Program-made: the position numbers and the translations under genes
Shown here: positions 39,651-48,381 of the stretch, piece after piece
Layout of the letters: every line of letters begins with the position of its first letter
How positions within the stretch are numbered: position 1 is the first letter of the stretch
Assembly: GCF_014042345.1 (NCBI RefSeq)
Contig: NZ_JACEZT010000011.1
Coordinates: 124,001 to 188,000, forward strand
Reading direction: 5' to 3'
DNA from: Rugamonas brunnea
GTDB taxonomy: Bacteria > Pseudomonadota > Gammaproteobacteria > Burkholderiales > Burkholderiaceae_D
Length of the DNA stretch: 64,000 bases
Notes under the pieces: model-generated
The model's input: only the letters and a program-made list of their open reading frames with translations
What the model was told of the DNA's origin: nothing
Database searches by the model: none

Positions 39651-41228
39651 TTAACCGGCCGCGCGCAACGACGCCGCCAGCGCCGCCACCGCGTTGTCGG
39701 CCTCGGCCGATTCCGTATTGATCAGGCACGTCAGCGGCCGTTCCCGGGTACCGAGCTTTTCACTGATGGCGGCCTGGCGCGCCAATAGTTCCGGCCCCGC
39801 GTCGGAGGCGTCGCGCCCGTCGCGCACGCGCTGCGCCAGCCGTGCACGCAGGGTGCGCGCGGCGGCCCGCAGGTGCAGTATGCGGAACTCGGCGCCGCGT
39901 TCGCGGGCAATGCGCTCGAACGGCTCGCGCTGCCAGCGCTGCAGGAAGGATGCGTCCACCACCACCGGCAAGCCGGCCCGCAGGCCGTAGCGCGCCAGTT
40001 CCAGCAGCCGCGCGTAGGTGGCGCGGGTACTGTCTTCCGAATAGATGCCGGCCCCGGCCGGCGCCGCCATGCGGGCGCTGGGCGGCAACCCGTGCAAGCG
40101 CTTGCGCTCGACGTCGGAGCGGATGCGGATACCCCCCAGCGCCCGCGCCAGCCGGCCCGAGAAATACGTCTTGCCGCTGCCGGAATAGCCGTGGGCGATC
40201 ACCAGCGGCGGCTTGCCCGGCTGGACGGAAGCGGCTGCGAAGTCGAGGTAGCGGCGTGCCAGCGCCGCCTGTTCGTCCGCCGCCGCGCCCGACAGCGCGC
40301 GCGCCCGCAACAGGCAGACTTTGGCCCGCACCACGGCCCGCATGGTCAGGTAGTAGCCCAGCACGGCCAGGCCCGAGTAGTCACCGCTCGCTTCCAGATA
40401 CCGCTCCAGCAGAACGGCCGCCAGCCCGGACTGGCCGTGGAAGCGCAAGTCCATGACGGCGAAGGCCAGGTCGTCGATCACGTCGGTCCAGCGCAGGTCA
40501 TCGTTGAATTCGATGCAGTCGAACACCTCGACCTTGCCGTCCAGGGTGAGGATGTTGCCGCAATGCAGGTCGCCATGGCATTCACGCACAAAGCCCTGGG
40601 CCTTGCGCTGCGCGATCAGGTCCAGCACCCGGTCCTGGGTCGATTGCCACACCGTCAGCAAATGGGCCTGGGTACGCATTTCACCCGTGCCCGCCAGCGT
40701 TTCCACGGTCGCCAGATCCTGGCGCGCGGCCCTGTCGACGAAGCGGGCGCCGCCCCAGGGCGTGCCGGCCGGCGCCACTGCCGCGCCGGCGTGGCTCGCA
40801 GCCAGCTTGTCGGCCAGCGACTCGACCTCGGCCGCGCCCAACTGGCCGTGCTCCAGCCGCCAGGTCCACAGCGCCTCTTGGGGGAATGCATGCATGCGCA
40901 CCGCATATTCGATGCGCGCGCCGTCGCCACCGATCACCGGCTGCGCGAAACTGCCCGTAATCGGCACGAGGTCCAGGTAGATGCCAGGCGCCAGGCGCCG
41001 GTTCAGCCGCAGTTCCTCCTCGCACAGCCGGTGGCGCGCATACAGCGTGCTGTAATCGAGCACGTCGAACTTGACGGCCTTCTTGATCTTGTACGCATAG
41101 TCTGGCGTGACGAGCACCCATGAGATGTGGGTCTCGAACAACTGGCATGGCTGTCCCTGCGCCCCCAGGACGCTGGCCAGCCGCTGCACCAGCGAAGCTT
41201 GCTGGGCCAGGTCGGAACGGTCATTCAT
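39651..41228 (-). CDS. Fusion kinase: aminoglycoside-phosphotransferase-like domain plus P-loop domain
   Basis: 525 residues. The N-terminal two-thirds have an APH-type kinase fold: HGDLHCGNIL (catalytic loop, about 218) and FDCIEFNDD (metal-binding, about 238). The last 190 residues carry a P-loop, AHGYSGSGKTYFSG (about 348), the Asp region VVVDASFLQ and LRARLAQRVRDG, as in AAA_33-type kinases. This architecture is that of Rv2004c of Mycobacterium tuberculosis, a DosR-regulon protein. The substrate is unknown. The nitroreductase gene lies upstream on the same strand, 45 bases away, so they are probably one unit. Confidence 0.9.
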   Translation of the reverse strand: MNDRSDLAQQASLVQRLASVLGAQGQPCQLFETHISWVLVTPDYAYKIKKAVKFDVLDYSTLYARHRLCEEELRLNRRLAPGIYLDLVPITGSFAQPVIGGDGARIEYAVRMHAFPQEALWTWRLEHGQLGAAEVESLADKLAASHAGAAVAPAGTPWGGARFVDRAARQDLATVETLAGTGEMRTQAHLLTVWQSTQDRVLDLIAQRKAQGFVRECHGDLHCGNILTLDGKVEVFDCIEFNDDLRWTDVIDDLAFAVMDLRFHGQSGLAAVLLERYLEASGDYSGLAVLGYYLTMRAVVRAKVCLLRARALSGAAADEQAALARRYLDFAAASVQPGKPPLVIAHGYSGSGKTYFSGRLARALGGIRIRSDVERKRLHGLPPSARMAAPAGAGIYSEDSTRATYARLLELARYGLRAGLPVVVDASFLQRWQREPFERIARERGAEFRILHLRAAARTLRARLAQRVRDGRDASDAGPELLARQAAISEKLGTRERPLTCLINTESAEADNAVAALAASLRAAG

Positions 41229-41273
41229 TGCACTTCCTCATGTTTTCCGACGGCGGCCGGCACGGCGCCAGCC

Positions 41274-41894
41274 TCATTCGCGCGGATAGCCGACCGTCTG
41301 GGCCAGCACGATGCGCTGCCCAGGGCCCAGCCCCATGCGTTTGGCCAGCGCGGGCCGGTCCACCCAGCCGCGCGTCACCGTGGCCAGCCCTTCGGCGGCG
41401 CAGAACAGGTAGACGTTCTGGCTGATGAAGCCGGTGTCCAGCGCGGCATAGAACTTCTGTTCCACGCGCGAGGCGGCGCTCATGCGCTCCAGGTTGGCCA
41501 CGTAGATCAGGTTGACGGGCGCGCCGCCGACAAAATCCTGCCAGCCGGTGTCGGCCCGGATATCGTCGGCCAGCACGGGCGCCAGCACCAGCTGGTGCGG
41601 ATCAAAACGATACAGGCCGCTGGCCAGGGCCACGTAGATGTCGATTTCCTGCGCATCCTTGGCCGACGGCGCCGTACGGTGGCTGCCCTCCTCGCGGTTA
41701 ATGCCGAACGCGCACCAGAGCAGCCGCGACAGTTTGTAGATCGACAGCGGGCGCGTGCTGAATTCGCGGCTGGACTTGCGCTGGCGCAGCACTTCCATCA
41801 GCGACATGCTCAGCGGCGTGATGTCGGCATCGAGCTCCAGTGACGACGGGGCGATCAACTGCAGCGGGGCCTGGGTTTCATGGGGCTTATTCAT
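41274..41894 (-). CDS. Nitroreductase family protein (SagB/ThcOx-like)
   Basis: 206 residues. The N-terminal LRQRKSSREFSTRPLSIYKL is the nitroreductase FMN-binding start (RxSxR), and VGGAPVNLIYVAN and the terminal GLGPGQRIVLAQTVGYP are typical of the SagB/thiazoline-oxidase group. It likely binds FMN; the substrate is unknown. Acg (Rv2032), a DosR-regulon member, belongs to the nitroreductase superfamily. It sits before the fusion-kinase gene (45-base gap) and after a small exported protein gene (43-base gap) on the same strand. Confidence 0.88.
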   Translation of the reverse strand: MNKPHETQAPLQLIAPSSLELDADITPLSMSLMEVLRQRKSSREFSTRPLSIYKLSRLLWCAFGINREEGSHRTAPSAKDAQEIDIYVALASGLYRFDPHQLVLAPVLADDIRADTGWQDFVGGAPVNLIYVANLERMSAASRVEQKFYAALDTGFISQNVYLFCAAEGLATVTRGWVDRPALAKRMGLGPGQRIVLAQTVGYPRE

Positions 41895-41937
41895 GGCATC
41901 CTCCGTGGCGTGGTGCGGTGCTGACTGCGCTTACTGG

Positions 41938-42363
41938 TCATTGCGCGGCCGGCGCTTCCGGCGCCCAGTAGAAATACAGGTCGCGCGGGCCTTGCTTGCC
42001 GACCGTCGCAGCCTGGGTTTGCGTGACGCCGCGCGCCATTGCTTCCACCTTGTAATTGCCGGGCGCCACGCGCGCGTACACCAGGGGGCCGGCGCCCTTC
42101 AATTGCAGGATGGTCTTGCCCGCATGGTCGGTGACGGTCAGGTGCACGTCGGCCACGAATTCGCCGCTGCCGCGCGAGGCGAACGTGAGCAGCAGATTGT
42201 AGTCCTTGCGGACGGCCAACATTTCCTGCTGCTGGTCCTCGCCCACGCCGCCGTTCAGGAACGGCACGTTCTCCCCATCCGCCGCCATGGCCGGCACGGC
42301 GCCAACGGTGGCCGACAAGGCCACCAGCAACGACAGGGTCAAGCTGCGCATGTTGACTAGCAT
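41938..42363 (-). CDS. Small exported protein of unknown function
   Basis: 141 residues with a Sec signal peptide (LTLSLLVALSATVGAVPAMA). The mature part is beta-rich: SRGSGEFVADVHLTVTDHAG, LQLKGAGPLVYARVAPGNYK and DLYFYWAPE. It looks like a carboxypeptidase regulatory or transthyretin-like fold, without catalytic residues. The ATG at 42363 is chosen because AAGGAG is six bases upstream. Probably the first gene of a unit with the nitroreductase and the fusion kinase, behind the FNR box at 42450. Function unknown. Confidence 0.8.
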   Translation of the reverse strand: MLVNMRSLTLSLLVALSATVGAVPAMAADGENVPFLNGGVGEDQQQEMLAVRKDYNLLLTFASRGSGEFVADVHLTVTDHAGKTILQLKGAGPLVYARVAPGNYKVEAMARGVTQTQAATVGKQGPRDLYFYWAPEAPAAQ

Positions 42364-42449
42364 GGTACGCTCCTTCATGGTGAGTCCGCGCGCATTCGCG
42401 CCGACCCGCCCACAGTAGCGCGCATGTTATTTTTTATCACGTCCGTTGT

Positions 42450-42463
42450 TTGATCGAAGTCAA
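42450..42463 (-). promoter_or_regulatory. FNR box before the exported protein/nitroreductase unit
   Basis: TTGAT-CGAA-GTCAA, one mismatch in the second half. It lies about 87 bases before the minus-strand ATG at 42363. No good -10 is seen at the class II distance; a second half site (TTGAT on the minus strand at 42472-42476) is nearby. Confidence 0.5.
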
Positions 42464-42537
42464 TACTCCCGATCAAATAACGGCCGGGGCCGGCAGCACG
42501 AAGGCGGCGACCAGCAGCACAAGCTTGTGCTACGGTT

Positions 42538-42579
42538 TTGATACAAATCAAAGATTTTGATTGCCCAAACGACCATAGT
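42538..42579 (+). promoter_or_regulatory. Perfect FNR box plus -10 for the lemA operon
   Basis: TTGAT-ACAA-ATCAA at 42538-42551 is a perfect palindrome, and CATAGT at 42574-42579 is centred exactly 32 bp downstream. The lemA ATG is at 42623. Confidence 0.8.
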
Positions 42580-42622
42580 GCAAGCTAAGGGCGCCAGCCC
42601 ATCCATCCACGGGAGGCAGGGT

Positions 42623-43261
42623 ATGAAGCCGGGTATGAAGCTATTGAAATTGCTGGGAATGCTGTCGCTGCTGTCCTTGCTGGGCGGCTGCGGCTACAAC
42701 ACGCTGCAAACAGAGGATGAGCAGATCAAGGCATCGTGGTCCGAAGTGCTGAACCAGTACCAGCGTCGGGCCGACCTGATCCCCAACCTGGTCAACACGG
42801 TGCGCGGCTACGCCAGCCACGAGAAGGACGTGCTGACGGCCGTCACCCAGGCCCGCGCGCAGGTCGGCGCGCTGCAGGTGAGCCCGGCAACACTGAGCGA
42901 TCCGGCCGCGCTGGCCAATTTCCAGCGCGCCCAGAACGACCTGCACGGCGCACTGACGCGCCTGCTGGCCGTCTCCGAGAACTACCCGCAATTGAAGGCG
43001 GACGCCAATTTCCGCGACCTGCAAGCGCAACTTGAGGGCACGGAGAACCGCATCACGGTCGCGCGCAACCGCTACATCGCGGCGGTCCAGCAATACAACA
43101 CGACGGTGCGCACCTTCCCGTCCAATCTCACGGCCCGCATGTTTTCGTTCGACGTCAAACCCAGCTTTTCGGTGGAGAACCCGAACGCCATCGCCGTCCC
43201 GCCGCGCGTGCAGTTCGACCAGCCTTCCAGCGCGCCCGCCACGCCCGAGGCCTCAAAATGA
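42623..43261 (+). CDS. lemA: LemA family lipoprotein
   Basis: 212 residues. A lipoprotein signal ends in LLGGC (about residue 23), then the LemA helical domain: the SWSEVLNQYQRRADLIPNLV motif (about 36-55), VRGYASHEKDVL, ENRITVARNRYIAAVQQYN and FPSNLTARMFSFDVKPSF. LemA proteins are membrane-attached helical bundles of unknown biochemistry, nearly always next to TPM-domain genes, as here. GGAGG stands about 8 bases before the ATG at 42623. The stop overlaps the next start by ATGA. It follows a perfect FNR box. Confidence 0.93.
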   Translation: MKPGMKLLKLLGMLSLLSLLGGCGYNTLQTEDEQIKASWSEVLNQYQRRADLIPNLVNTVRGYASHEKDVLTAVTQARAQVGALQVSPATLSDPAALANFQRAQNDLHGALTRLLAVSENYPQLKADANFRDLQAQLEGTENRITVARNRYIAAVQQYNTTVRTFPSNLTARMFSFDVKPSFSVENPNAIAVPPRVQFDQPSSAPATPEASK

Positions 43262-44133
43262 GGTGGATGGCGCGCCTGCTGTGCTGGTTGGCCTGGCTGG
43301 CCGGGCTGGCACTCGGTAGCGCCAGTGCGCTGGCCGCGCCTGCGCTGACGGCCCGCGTGACCGACCTCACCGGCACGCTCAGCGCCCAGCAGACGGCCAC
43401 GCTGGAGGCGACCTTGCGCGACTTCGAAACGCGCAAAGGCAGCCAGATCGCGGTCCTGATGGTCAACAGCACCGCGCCCGACAGCATCGAACAATACGCG
43501 CTCAAGGCCGCCGAACAGGCCAAGCTCGGACGCAAGAAGGTCGATGATGGGGCGCTGCTGCTGGTGGCCAAGGACGACCGGGCGCTGCGCATCGAAGTCG
43601 GCTACGGGCTGGAAGGGGCGCTTAACGATGCCGTGAGCAAGCGCATCGTGAGCGACATCATCACCCCCTACTTCCGCCAGGGTGACTTCTATGGCGGGCT
43701 GGTGGCCGGCACCAACGCCATGATGGCCGTGGTGGATGGCGAACCGCTGCCCGCGCCGCCGCCCGCGCGCGACGGCGAGCTGGCTGACGCCTCGCTGTCC
43801 CTGCCAGCCCTGCTGGTGGCCGCGCTGGCCATCGGCGCCACGCTGCGTGCACTGCTGGGCCGCTTCCCCGGCGCGCTGGTGGCCGCCGGCGTCAGCGGCT
43901 GGCTGGCCTGGGCTGTGCTGGCCACGCTGCCGGCCGCGCTGCTGGTCGGCCTGGCGGCCTTGATCTCGACCCTGCTGGGCGGCATGCGCGGCCTGCCCGG
44001 CCGGCGCTACGGCGGGCCGTTCGGCGGCTTTGGCGGTGGCGGCGGTTTCGGTGGTGGTGGTGGTGGCGGTGGTGGCGGCTTCGGCGGCGGTGGCGGCGGC
44101 TTTGGCGGCGGCGGCGCCTCCGGCAGGTGGTAG
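43258..44133 (+). CDS. TPM domain-containing protein (YgcG type) with Gly-rich tail
   Basis: 291 residues: signal peptide (LLCWLAWLAGLALGSASALA), the TPM domain (about 30-160, RVTDLTGTLSAQQTATLEA and ALRIEVGYGLEGALND) and two membrane helices (about 180-240). A C-terminal run of Gly and Phe (about 255-290, nearly 80 percent Gly) follows. Similar proteins are proposed to have a role in membrane-protein or photosystem turnover. ATGA overlap with lemA. The domain faces the periplasm. The second TPM gene follows two bases later. Confidence 0.9.
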   Translation: MRWMARLLCWLAWLAGLALGSASALAAPALTARVTDLTGTLSAQQTATLEATLRDFETRKGSQIAVLMVNSTAPDSIEQYALKAAEQAKLGRKKVDDGALLLVAKDDRALRIEVGYGLEGALNDAVSKRIVSDIITPYFRQGDFYGGLVAGTNAMMAVVDGEPLPAPPPARDGELADASLSLPALLVAALAIGATLRALLGRFPGALVAAGVSGWLAWAVLATLPAALLVGLAALISTLLGGMRGLPGRRYGGPFGGFGGGGGFGGGGGGGGGGFGGGGGGFGGGGASGRW

Positions 44134-44135
44134 CG

Positions 44136-44636
44136 ATGGCCACCCTGAAGCGCATGCTGCGCCATCTGTGCACGCCCCGCTGGACCTTGCGGCGCGCCTT
44201 TTCGGCGGCCACGCTGCACGCCATCGAGCGGGAAATCCGCGCCAGCGAGCGGCTGCATGGCGGGGAAGTGCGCTTCGCCGTGGAAGCCGCCCTGCCCCTG
44301 CCCGCGCTATGGCAAGGCACGACTGCCCGCGACCGCGCGATCGACTTGTTTGCCTCACTGCGCATGTGGGACACCAGCGAGCGTAATGGCGTCCTGATTT
44401 ACCTGCTGCTGGCCGACCACGCCGTGGAGATCGTGGCCGACCGCGGCGTGCACGCGCTGGCCGGCGCCCCGCACTGGGACCGCGTGTGCCGCCGCATGCA
44501 GCGCGCGTTCGGCCACGGCAGCTACCAGCGCGGCGCCGTGAGCGCGCTGCGCATGGTCACGCGCATGCTGGCCCGCCACTACCCGCCCGTTCCCGGGCGG
44601 CCCAACGAATTACCCGACAAGGTGGTCGTGCTGTAA
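44136..44636 (+). CDS. TPM domain-containing protein (second)
   Basis: 166 residues. No signal peptide is obvious; the domain body is LRRAFSAATLHAIEREIRAS, SLRMWDTSERNGVLIYLLL (about 75) and DHAVEIVADRGVHALAG. It is the companion TPM-type protein usually found with LemA and YgcG-like genes. The ATG at 44136 lies two bases after the preceding stop with AGGTGG upstream; a GTG at 44127 would add three residues. Probably cytoplasmic or membrane-bound. Function unknown. Confidence 0.87.
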   Translation: MATLKRMLRHLCTPRWTLRRAFSAATLHAIEREIRASERLHGGEVRFAVEAALPLPALWQGTTARDRAIDLFASLRMWDTSERNGVLIYLLLADHAVEIVADRGVHALAGAPHWDRVCRRMQRAFGHGSYQRGAVSALRMVTRMLARHYPPVPGRPNELPDKVVVL

Positions 44637-44681
44637 CGGCGGCCATCTCCTTTTTCAACCACAAGCAAAGCGAAGACCATC

Positions 44682-45119
44682 ATGTTCACCACCATCCTTG
44701 TTCCCACCGACGGTTCCGAATTGTCGGAGCGCGCCGCCCACGCCGCCATCGAATTCGCCCGCGATTGCGGCGCCAAAGTGGAGGTGCTGGCCGTCTGGCA
44801 GTCCTATCCTTATTCGCCGTATGCGGAATTCGGTGCGGTGCTGGACGTGGAAGCCTACGGCAAGCAGATGCTGGCAGAAGCGCAGCAGGCGGCCCAGCGC
44901 GTGGCCGACGACGCGGCCGAAGCGGGCGTGCCCTGCACCGTCCACGTGGTCGATTCGTTCAGTCCCTACGAGGAGATCCTCAAGGCCGCCGAACTGTACC
45001 ACTGCGACCTGATCTGCATGGCCACCCACGGCCGGCGCGGCGTGGGCCAGCTGCTGCTGGGCAGCCAGACCCGCCTCGTGACCACCCACAGCCCGGTGCC
45101 GGTGCTGGTCTACCGCTAG
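44682..45119 (+). CDS. Universal stress protein (single domain)
   Basis: 145 residues, MFTTILVPTDGSELSERAA at the start. The nucleotide motif THGRRGVGQLLLGSQTRLV is intact. Less similar to the two MFKHILL proteins than they are to each other. It lies 45 bases after the second TPM gene on the same strand, so it may be the end of the lemA operon. Convergent with the ABC permease gene, seven bases between stops. Confidence 0.93.
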   Translation: MFTTILVPTDGSELSERAAHAAIEFARDCGAKVEVLAVWQSYPYSPYAEFGAVLDVEAYGKQMLAEAQQAAQRVADDAAEAGVPCTVHVVDSFSPYEEILKAAELYHCDLICMATHGRRGVGQLLLGSQTRLVTTHSPVPVLVYR

Positions 45120-45126
45120 TCCCTGC

Positions 45127-46260
45127 TCAGTCGAGCGCCTTGCGGAAACGCAGCACGGAGATGGTCAGCAGCACTACGCCGATGGCGGCCAGCGCCGCCA
45201 TCTGGGGCCACAGCACGTCCAGCCCCACGCCCTTGAGGAAGGTGCCGCGGATGATCACCAGGTAGTAGCGCAGCGGGTCGAGCAGCGTGAGCCACTGCAG
45301 GAAATGGGGCATGCTGGCGATCGGGAAGCTGAAGCCCGACAAGATGAACATCGGGTTGAGCACAAAGAAATTGGACGCGAACGCCTGCTGCTGCGTGGTG
45401 CAGATGGTGGAGATGAACAGCCCGATCGACAGGATGCTGATCAGGAACAGACAGGTGGCGGCGAACAGCAGCAGCGGATTGCCGACGAACGGGATGTGGA
45501 ACCAGAACATGCCCACACCCGCCACCAGCGCCACCTCCACCAGGCCGATCAGGAAGAACGGCAGCGTCTTCCCGAGAATGAATTCGGCGGGACGGATCGG
45601 CGTCACCAGTAGCTGCTCCAACGTGCCCACCTCGCGCTCGCGCACGATGGCGAACGCCGTCAGGTTGACGATGGTGATCAGGGTCAGCGTGCCGATCACG
45701 CCGGGCACGAAGAACCAGCGGCTGTTCAGGTTGGGGTTGTACCAATAGCGCTGGGCCACATCCACGTGCACCAGCGGCCGCGCCAGCGCGTGGCCGGTGC
45801 GCTGGGCCAGCTCCAGCGCCATGCTTTGTCCGAACGTGGTGGCGATGTCGTTCACATAGCCCAGCGCGATCAGCGCCGTGTTGGAGTTGGTCCCATCGAG
45901 CAGCACTTGCAGCGGCGCGCTCTGGCCCTTGCGCAGCAGCTCCGCGAAGCCGGGTGGCAGCACGATGGCCACCTGGGCCGAACTGCTGGCCACGGCCTGC
46001 TCGGCTTCGGCCCGCGTGGTGGCCACGGTGGTCAGTTCGAAGCGGCTGCTGTGGACGAAGGCGGCCACCAGCGCGCGGCTTTCCGGCGTGTGGTCCTGGT
46101 CCAGCATGGCGGTGGACACGTTGAACACTTCGAACGTGGCCGCGTAGCCGAACAACAGCATCTGTATCATGGGGGGAATCAGCAAGCGGAAACGGGCCGA
46201 CTTGTCCCGCTTCAGTTGCAGGAACTCCTTGATCAGCAGTTGGGCGATCCGTCTCAGCAT
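45127..46260 (-). CDS. ABC-2 type transporter permease (YbhR-like)
   Basis: 377 residues: an N-terminal membrane helix (about 20-45), a large periplasmic region and five C-terminal helices (WFFVPGVIGTLTLITIVNLT, LPFFLIGLVEVALVAGVGM, LLLFAATCLFLISILSIGLF, FLQWLTLLDPLRYYLVI). This is the ABC-2 permease pattern of YbhR/YhhJ. It is the second of two permeases, which form a heterodimer with the two ATPases in this operon, four bases after the upstream gene. The family exports lipids, cations or drugs; the substrate here is unknown. Confidence 0.92.
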   Translation of the reverse strand: MLRRIAQLLIKEFLQLKRDKSARFRLLIPPMIQMLLFGYAATFEVFNVSTAMLDQDHTPESRALVAAFVHSSRFELTTVATTRAEAEQAVASSSAQVAIVLPPGFAELLRKGQSAPLQVLLDGTNSNTALIALGYVNDIATTFGQSMALELAQRTGHALARPLVHVDVAQRYWYNPNLNSRWFFVPGVIGTLTLITIVNLTAFAIVREREVGTLEQLLVTPIRPAEFILGKTLPFFLIGLVEVALVAGVGMFWFHIPFVGNPLLLFAATCLFLISILSIGLFISTICTTQQQAFASNFFVLNPMFILSGFSFPIASMPHFLQWLTLLDPLRYYLVIIRGTFLKGVGLDVLWPQMAALAAIGVVLLTISVLRFRKALD

Positions 46261-46264
46261 GGGC

Positions 46265-47401
46265 TCAATCCAAAGTCTTGCGGAAGGCGCGCGCGGCCAG
46301 CACCACCAGCGCGATGGCGTAGACCGCCAGGCAGGCCACCGGCACGGCCAGTTCGGCCAGCGTGGAACCCTTGAGGAACACGGCCTTGAGGATGGTGACG
46401 TAGTAGCGCGCGCTGACCAGGTAGGTGACGTCGCGCACCACGGCCGGCATCTGGTCGATGGGGAAGGAAAAGCCCGACAGCAGCGTGGTGGGCAGCATGG
46501 TCAGCACCAGCGCCACCTGGCTGGCCCCCACCTGGCTGCGCAGCGCGACGGACACGCAATAACCGATGCACAGCACCACCGTCAGGAACAGCGCCGTGGT
46601 CAGCATCAGGGTGACGATGGTGCCCCGGAACGGCACCTCGAACCAGCCCACCGCCAGCGCCAGGCAGATGGCGGCGTCCAGCATGCCCAGCACGAAATAC
46701 GGCGCCAGCTTGCCGATCATGAGTTCCATCGGCTTGACCGGGGTGGACACCAGCAGTTCCATCGTGCCCCGTTCCCACTCGCGGGCGATGGTGAGCGAGG
46801 TCAGTTGGGCGCCGACGATGGCCATCACCAGCGCCACCACGCCGGGGATGATGAAGTTGCGGCTTTCAAGCTCCTCGTTGAACCACACGCGGGCCTGCAC
46901 CAGCACCGGGGTCTGGGTCTGGATGCGGCCGCCCTGGCGCTGGATGGCCTTCAACTGCACTTCGCTGGCGTAGCCGCCCACCACCAGCCGCGCGTAGTTG
47001 GCGGCGATGTTTGCCGTGTTCGAGTCGGTGCCATCAACCAGCAACTGCACCGTGGCCGCGCCCTGGTCGGCCAGGTTGCGCGTGAAGCCAGACGGGATCA
47101 CCAGCGCCACCGTGCAGACGCGCGCGTCCAGGCCGCGCGTCACCTCGGCATGGCTGGTGGCCGTCACGGGCGGCTGGAAATAGCGCGAACTGGCGAAGCG
47201 GGCCAGCAGGTCATGGCTTTGCTGGCTGCCTTCCTGATCGAACGCGCAGATGGGGATGGCGTCCACGTCCAGATTGACGCCGTAGCCGAGCATAAACATC
47301 TGCATCAACGGCAGCAGCAAGGCGATCATCAGGCTGCGCGGATCGCGCAGCACCTGCAAGCTCTCCTTGCGGGCGATGGCGGCGATGCGGCGCAGCTTCA
47401 C
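46265..47401 (-). CDS. ABC-2 type transporter permease (YbhS-like)
   Basis: 378 residues, the same ABC-2 topology as the next gene: RSLMIALLLPLMQMFMLGYG (first helix), a periplasmic domain, then VVALVMAIVGAQLTSLTIA, EWERGTMELLVSTPVKPMEL and three further helices. It pairs with the following permease as YbhS does with YbhR. The start overlaps the ATPase stop by ATGA. The periplasmic portion (about 60-180) shows no enzymatic motif. Confidence 0.92.
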   Translation of the reverse strand: MKLRRIAAIARKESLQVLRDPRSLMIALLLPLMQMFMLGYGVNLDVDAIPICAFDQEGSQQSHDLLARFASSRYFQPPVTATSHAEVTRGLDARVCTVALVIPSGFTRNLADQGAATVQLLVDGTDSNTANIAANYARLVVGGYASEVQLKAIQRQGGRIQTQTPVLVQARVWFNEELESRNFIIPGVVALVMAIVGAQLTSLTIAREWERGTMELLVSTPVKPMELMIGKLAPYFVLGMLDAAICLALAVGWFEVPFRGTIVTLMLTTALFLTVVLCIGYCVSVALRSQVGASQVALVLTMLPTTLLSGFSFPIDQMPAVVRDVTYLVSARYYVTILKAVFLKGSTLAELAVPVACLAVYAIALVVLAARAFRKTLD

Positions 47402-48381
47402 GACGTCGCTCCCGCAGGCGCTCCCGCAGGCGCCTTGCCGTTGCGCTGGCGCGACTGGCGCACCAGGTGCACGAACATGTCCTCCATGCCCGGTTCGATG
47501 GCGCGCCAGCGCGCGTCCGGCTGGCCGTGCTGCGCCAGCAAGGCGACGATGGCGGCGCCGTCGCGTTCCGCATCATCGACCAGCAGGTGCAGCGCGTTGC
47601 CGAATACGGCCGCATCATGCACGCCGGGCGCATCTGCCAGCAGTTCCAGGGCGGCGCCGGGATCAGGGCACGCCAGTTCCAACAGCGCGCCGCCGATCGA
47701 CTGCTGCTTCAGTTCGTGGGGCGTGCCCAGCGCGACCAGCTTGCCCGATTCGATCATGGCGATGCGCATGCAGTACTCCGCCTCGTCCATGTAGTGGGTG
47801 GAGACCAGCACGCTCACGCCATCCGCGCTCAGGTCGTGGATCAGGTTCCAGAACCGGCGCCGCGAGCCGGGATCGACGCCGGACGTCGGTTCGTCCAGGA
47901 ACAGCACGCGCGGCCGGTGCAGGATGGCGCAACCGAGCGCCAGCCGCTGCTTCCAGCCGCCGGCCAGGGTGGTGACCAGCGCGTCCTCCCTGCCCTCCAG
48001 GCCCGCCATGCGCACCGCGTAGGCCACCCTTTCCTCGATCGCGTTGCGCGCCACGCCGTAGATGCCGCCGAAAAAGCGCAGGTTTTCCGTCACGCTCAAG
48101 TCACCGTACAGCGAGAACTTCTGCGACATGTAGCCGATGCGCTGACGCACGGCTTCCGGGTCCCTGGCGATGTCGATGCCATCGACCACGGCCCGCCCGC
48201 CGCTGGGGCGCAGCAGGCCGCACAGCACGCGGATCAACGTCGACTTGCCGGCGCCGTTAGGGCCGAGGAAGCCCATGATCTCGCCCCGACCCACGTTGAA
48301 GCTGACCTCATCGAGCGCCCGGAACGCGCCGAAATGCTTGCTCAGGCGGTCCACTTCGATGGCTGGCTGCGCGTCCATCAT
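47398..48381 (-). CDS. ABC transporter ATP-binding protein (second half of YbhF type)
   Basis: 327 residues with all ABC motifs: Walker A GPNGAGKSTLIR (about 40), Q-loop MSQKFSLYGD, signature LAGGWKQRLALGCAI (TLAGGW variant, about 142) and Walker B VLFLDEPTSGVDPG (about 160). A C-terminal extension (about 240-327) is of the DUF4162 type. With the next ATPase it resembles the two halves of E. coli YbhF, here as separate genes. Overlaps neighbours by ATGA on both sides. The C-terminus is Ala/Gly-rich. Confidence 0.92.
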   Translation of the reverse strand: MMDAQPAIEVDRLSKHFGAFRALDEVSFNVGRGEIMGFLGPNGAGKSTLIRVLCGLLRPSGGRAVVDGIDIARDPEAVRQRIGYMSQKFSLYGDLSVTENLRFFGGIYGVARNAIEERVAYAVRMAGLEGREDALVTTLAGGWKQRLALGCAILHRPRVLFLDEPTSGVDPGSRRRFWNLIHDLSADGVSVLVSTHYMDEAEYCMRIAMIESGKLVALGTPHELKQQSIGGALLELACPDPGAALELLADAPGVHDAAVFGNALHLLVDDAERDGAAIVALLAQHGQPDARWRAIEPGMEDMFVHLVRQSRQRNGKAPAGAPAGATS

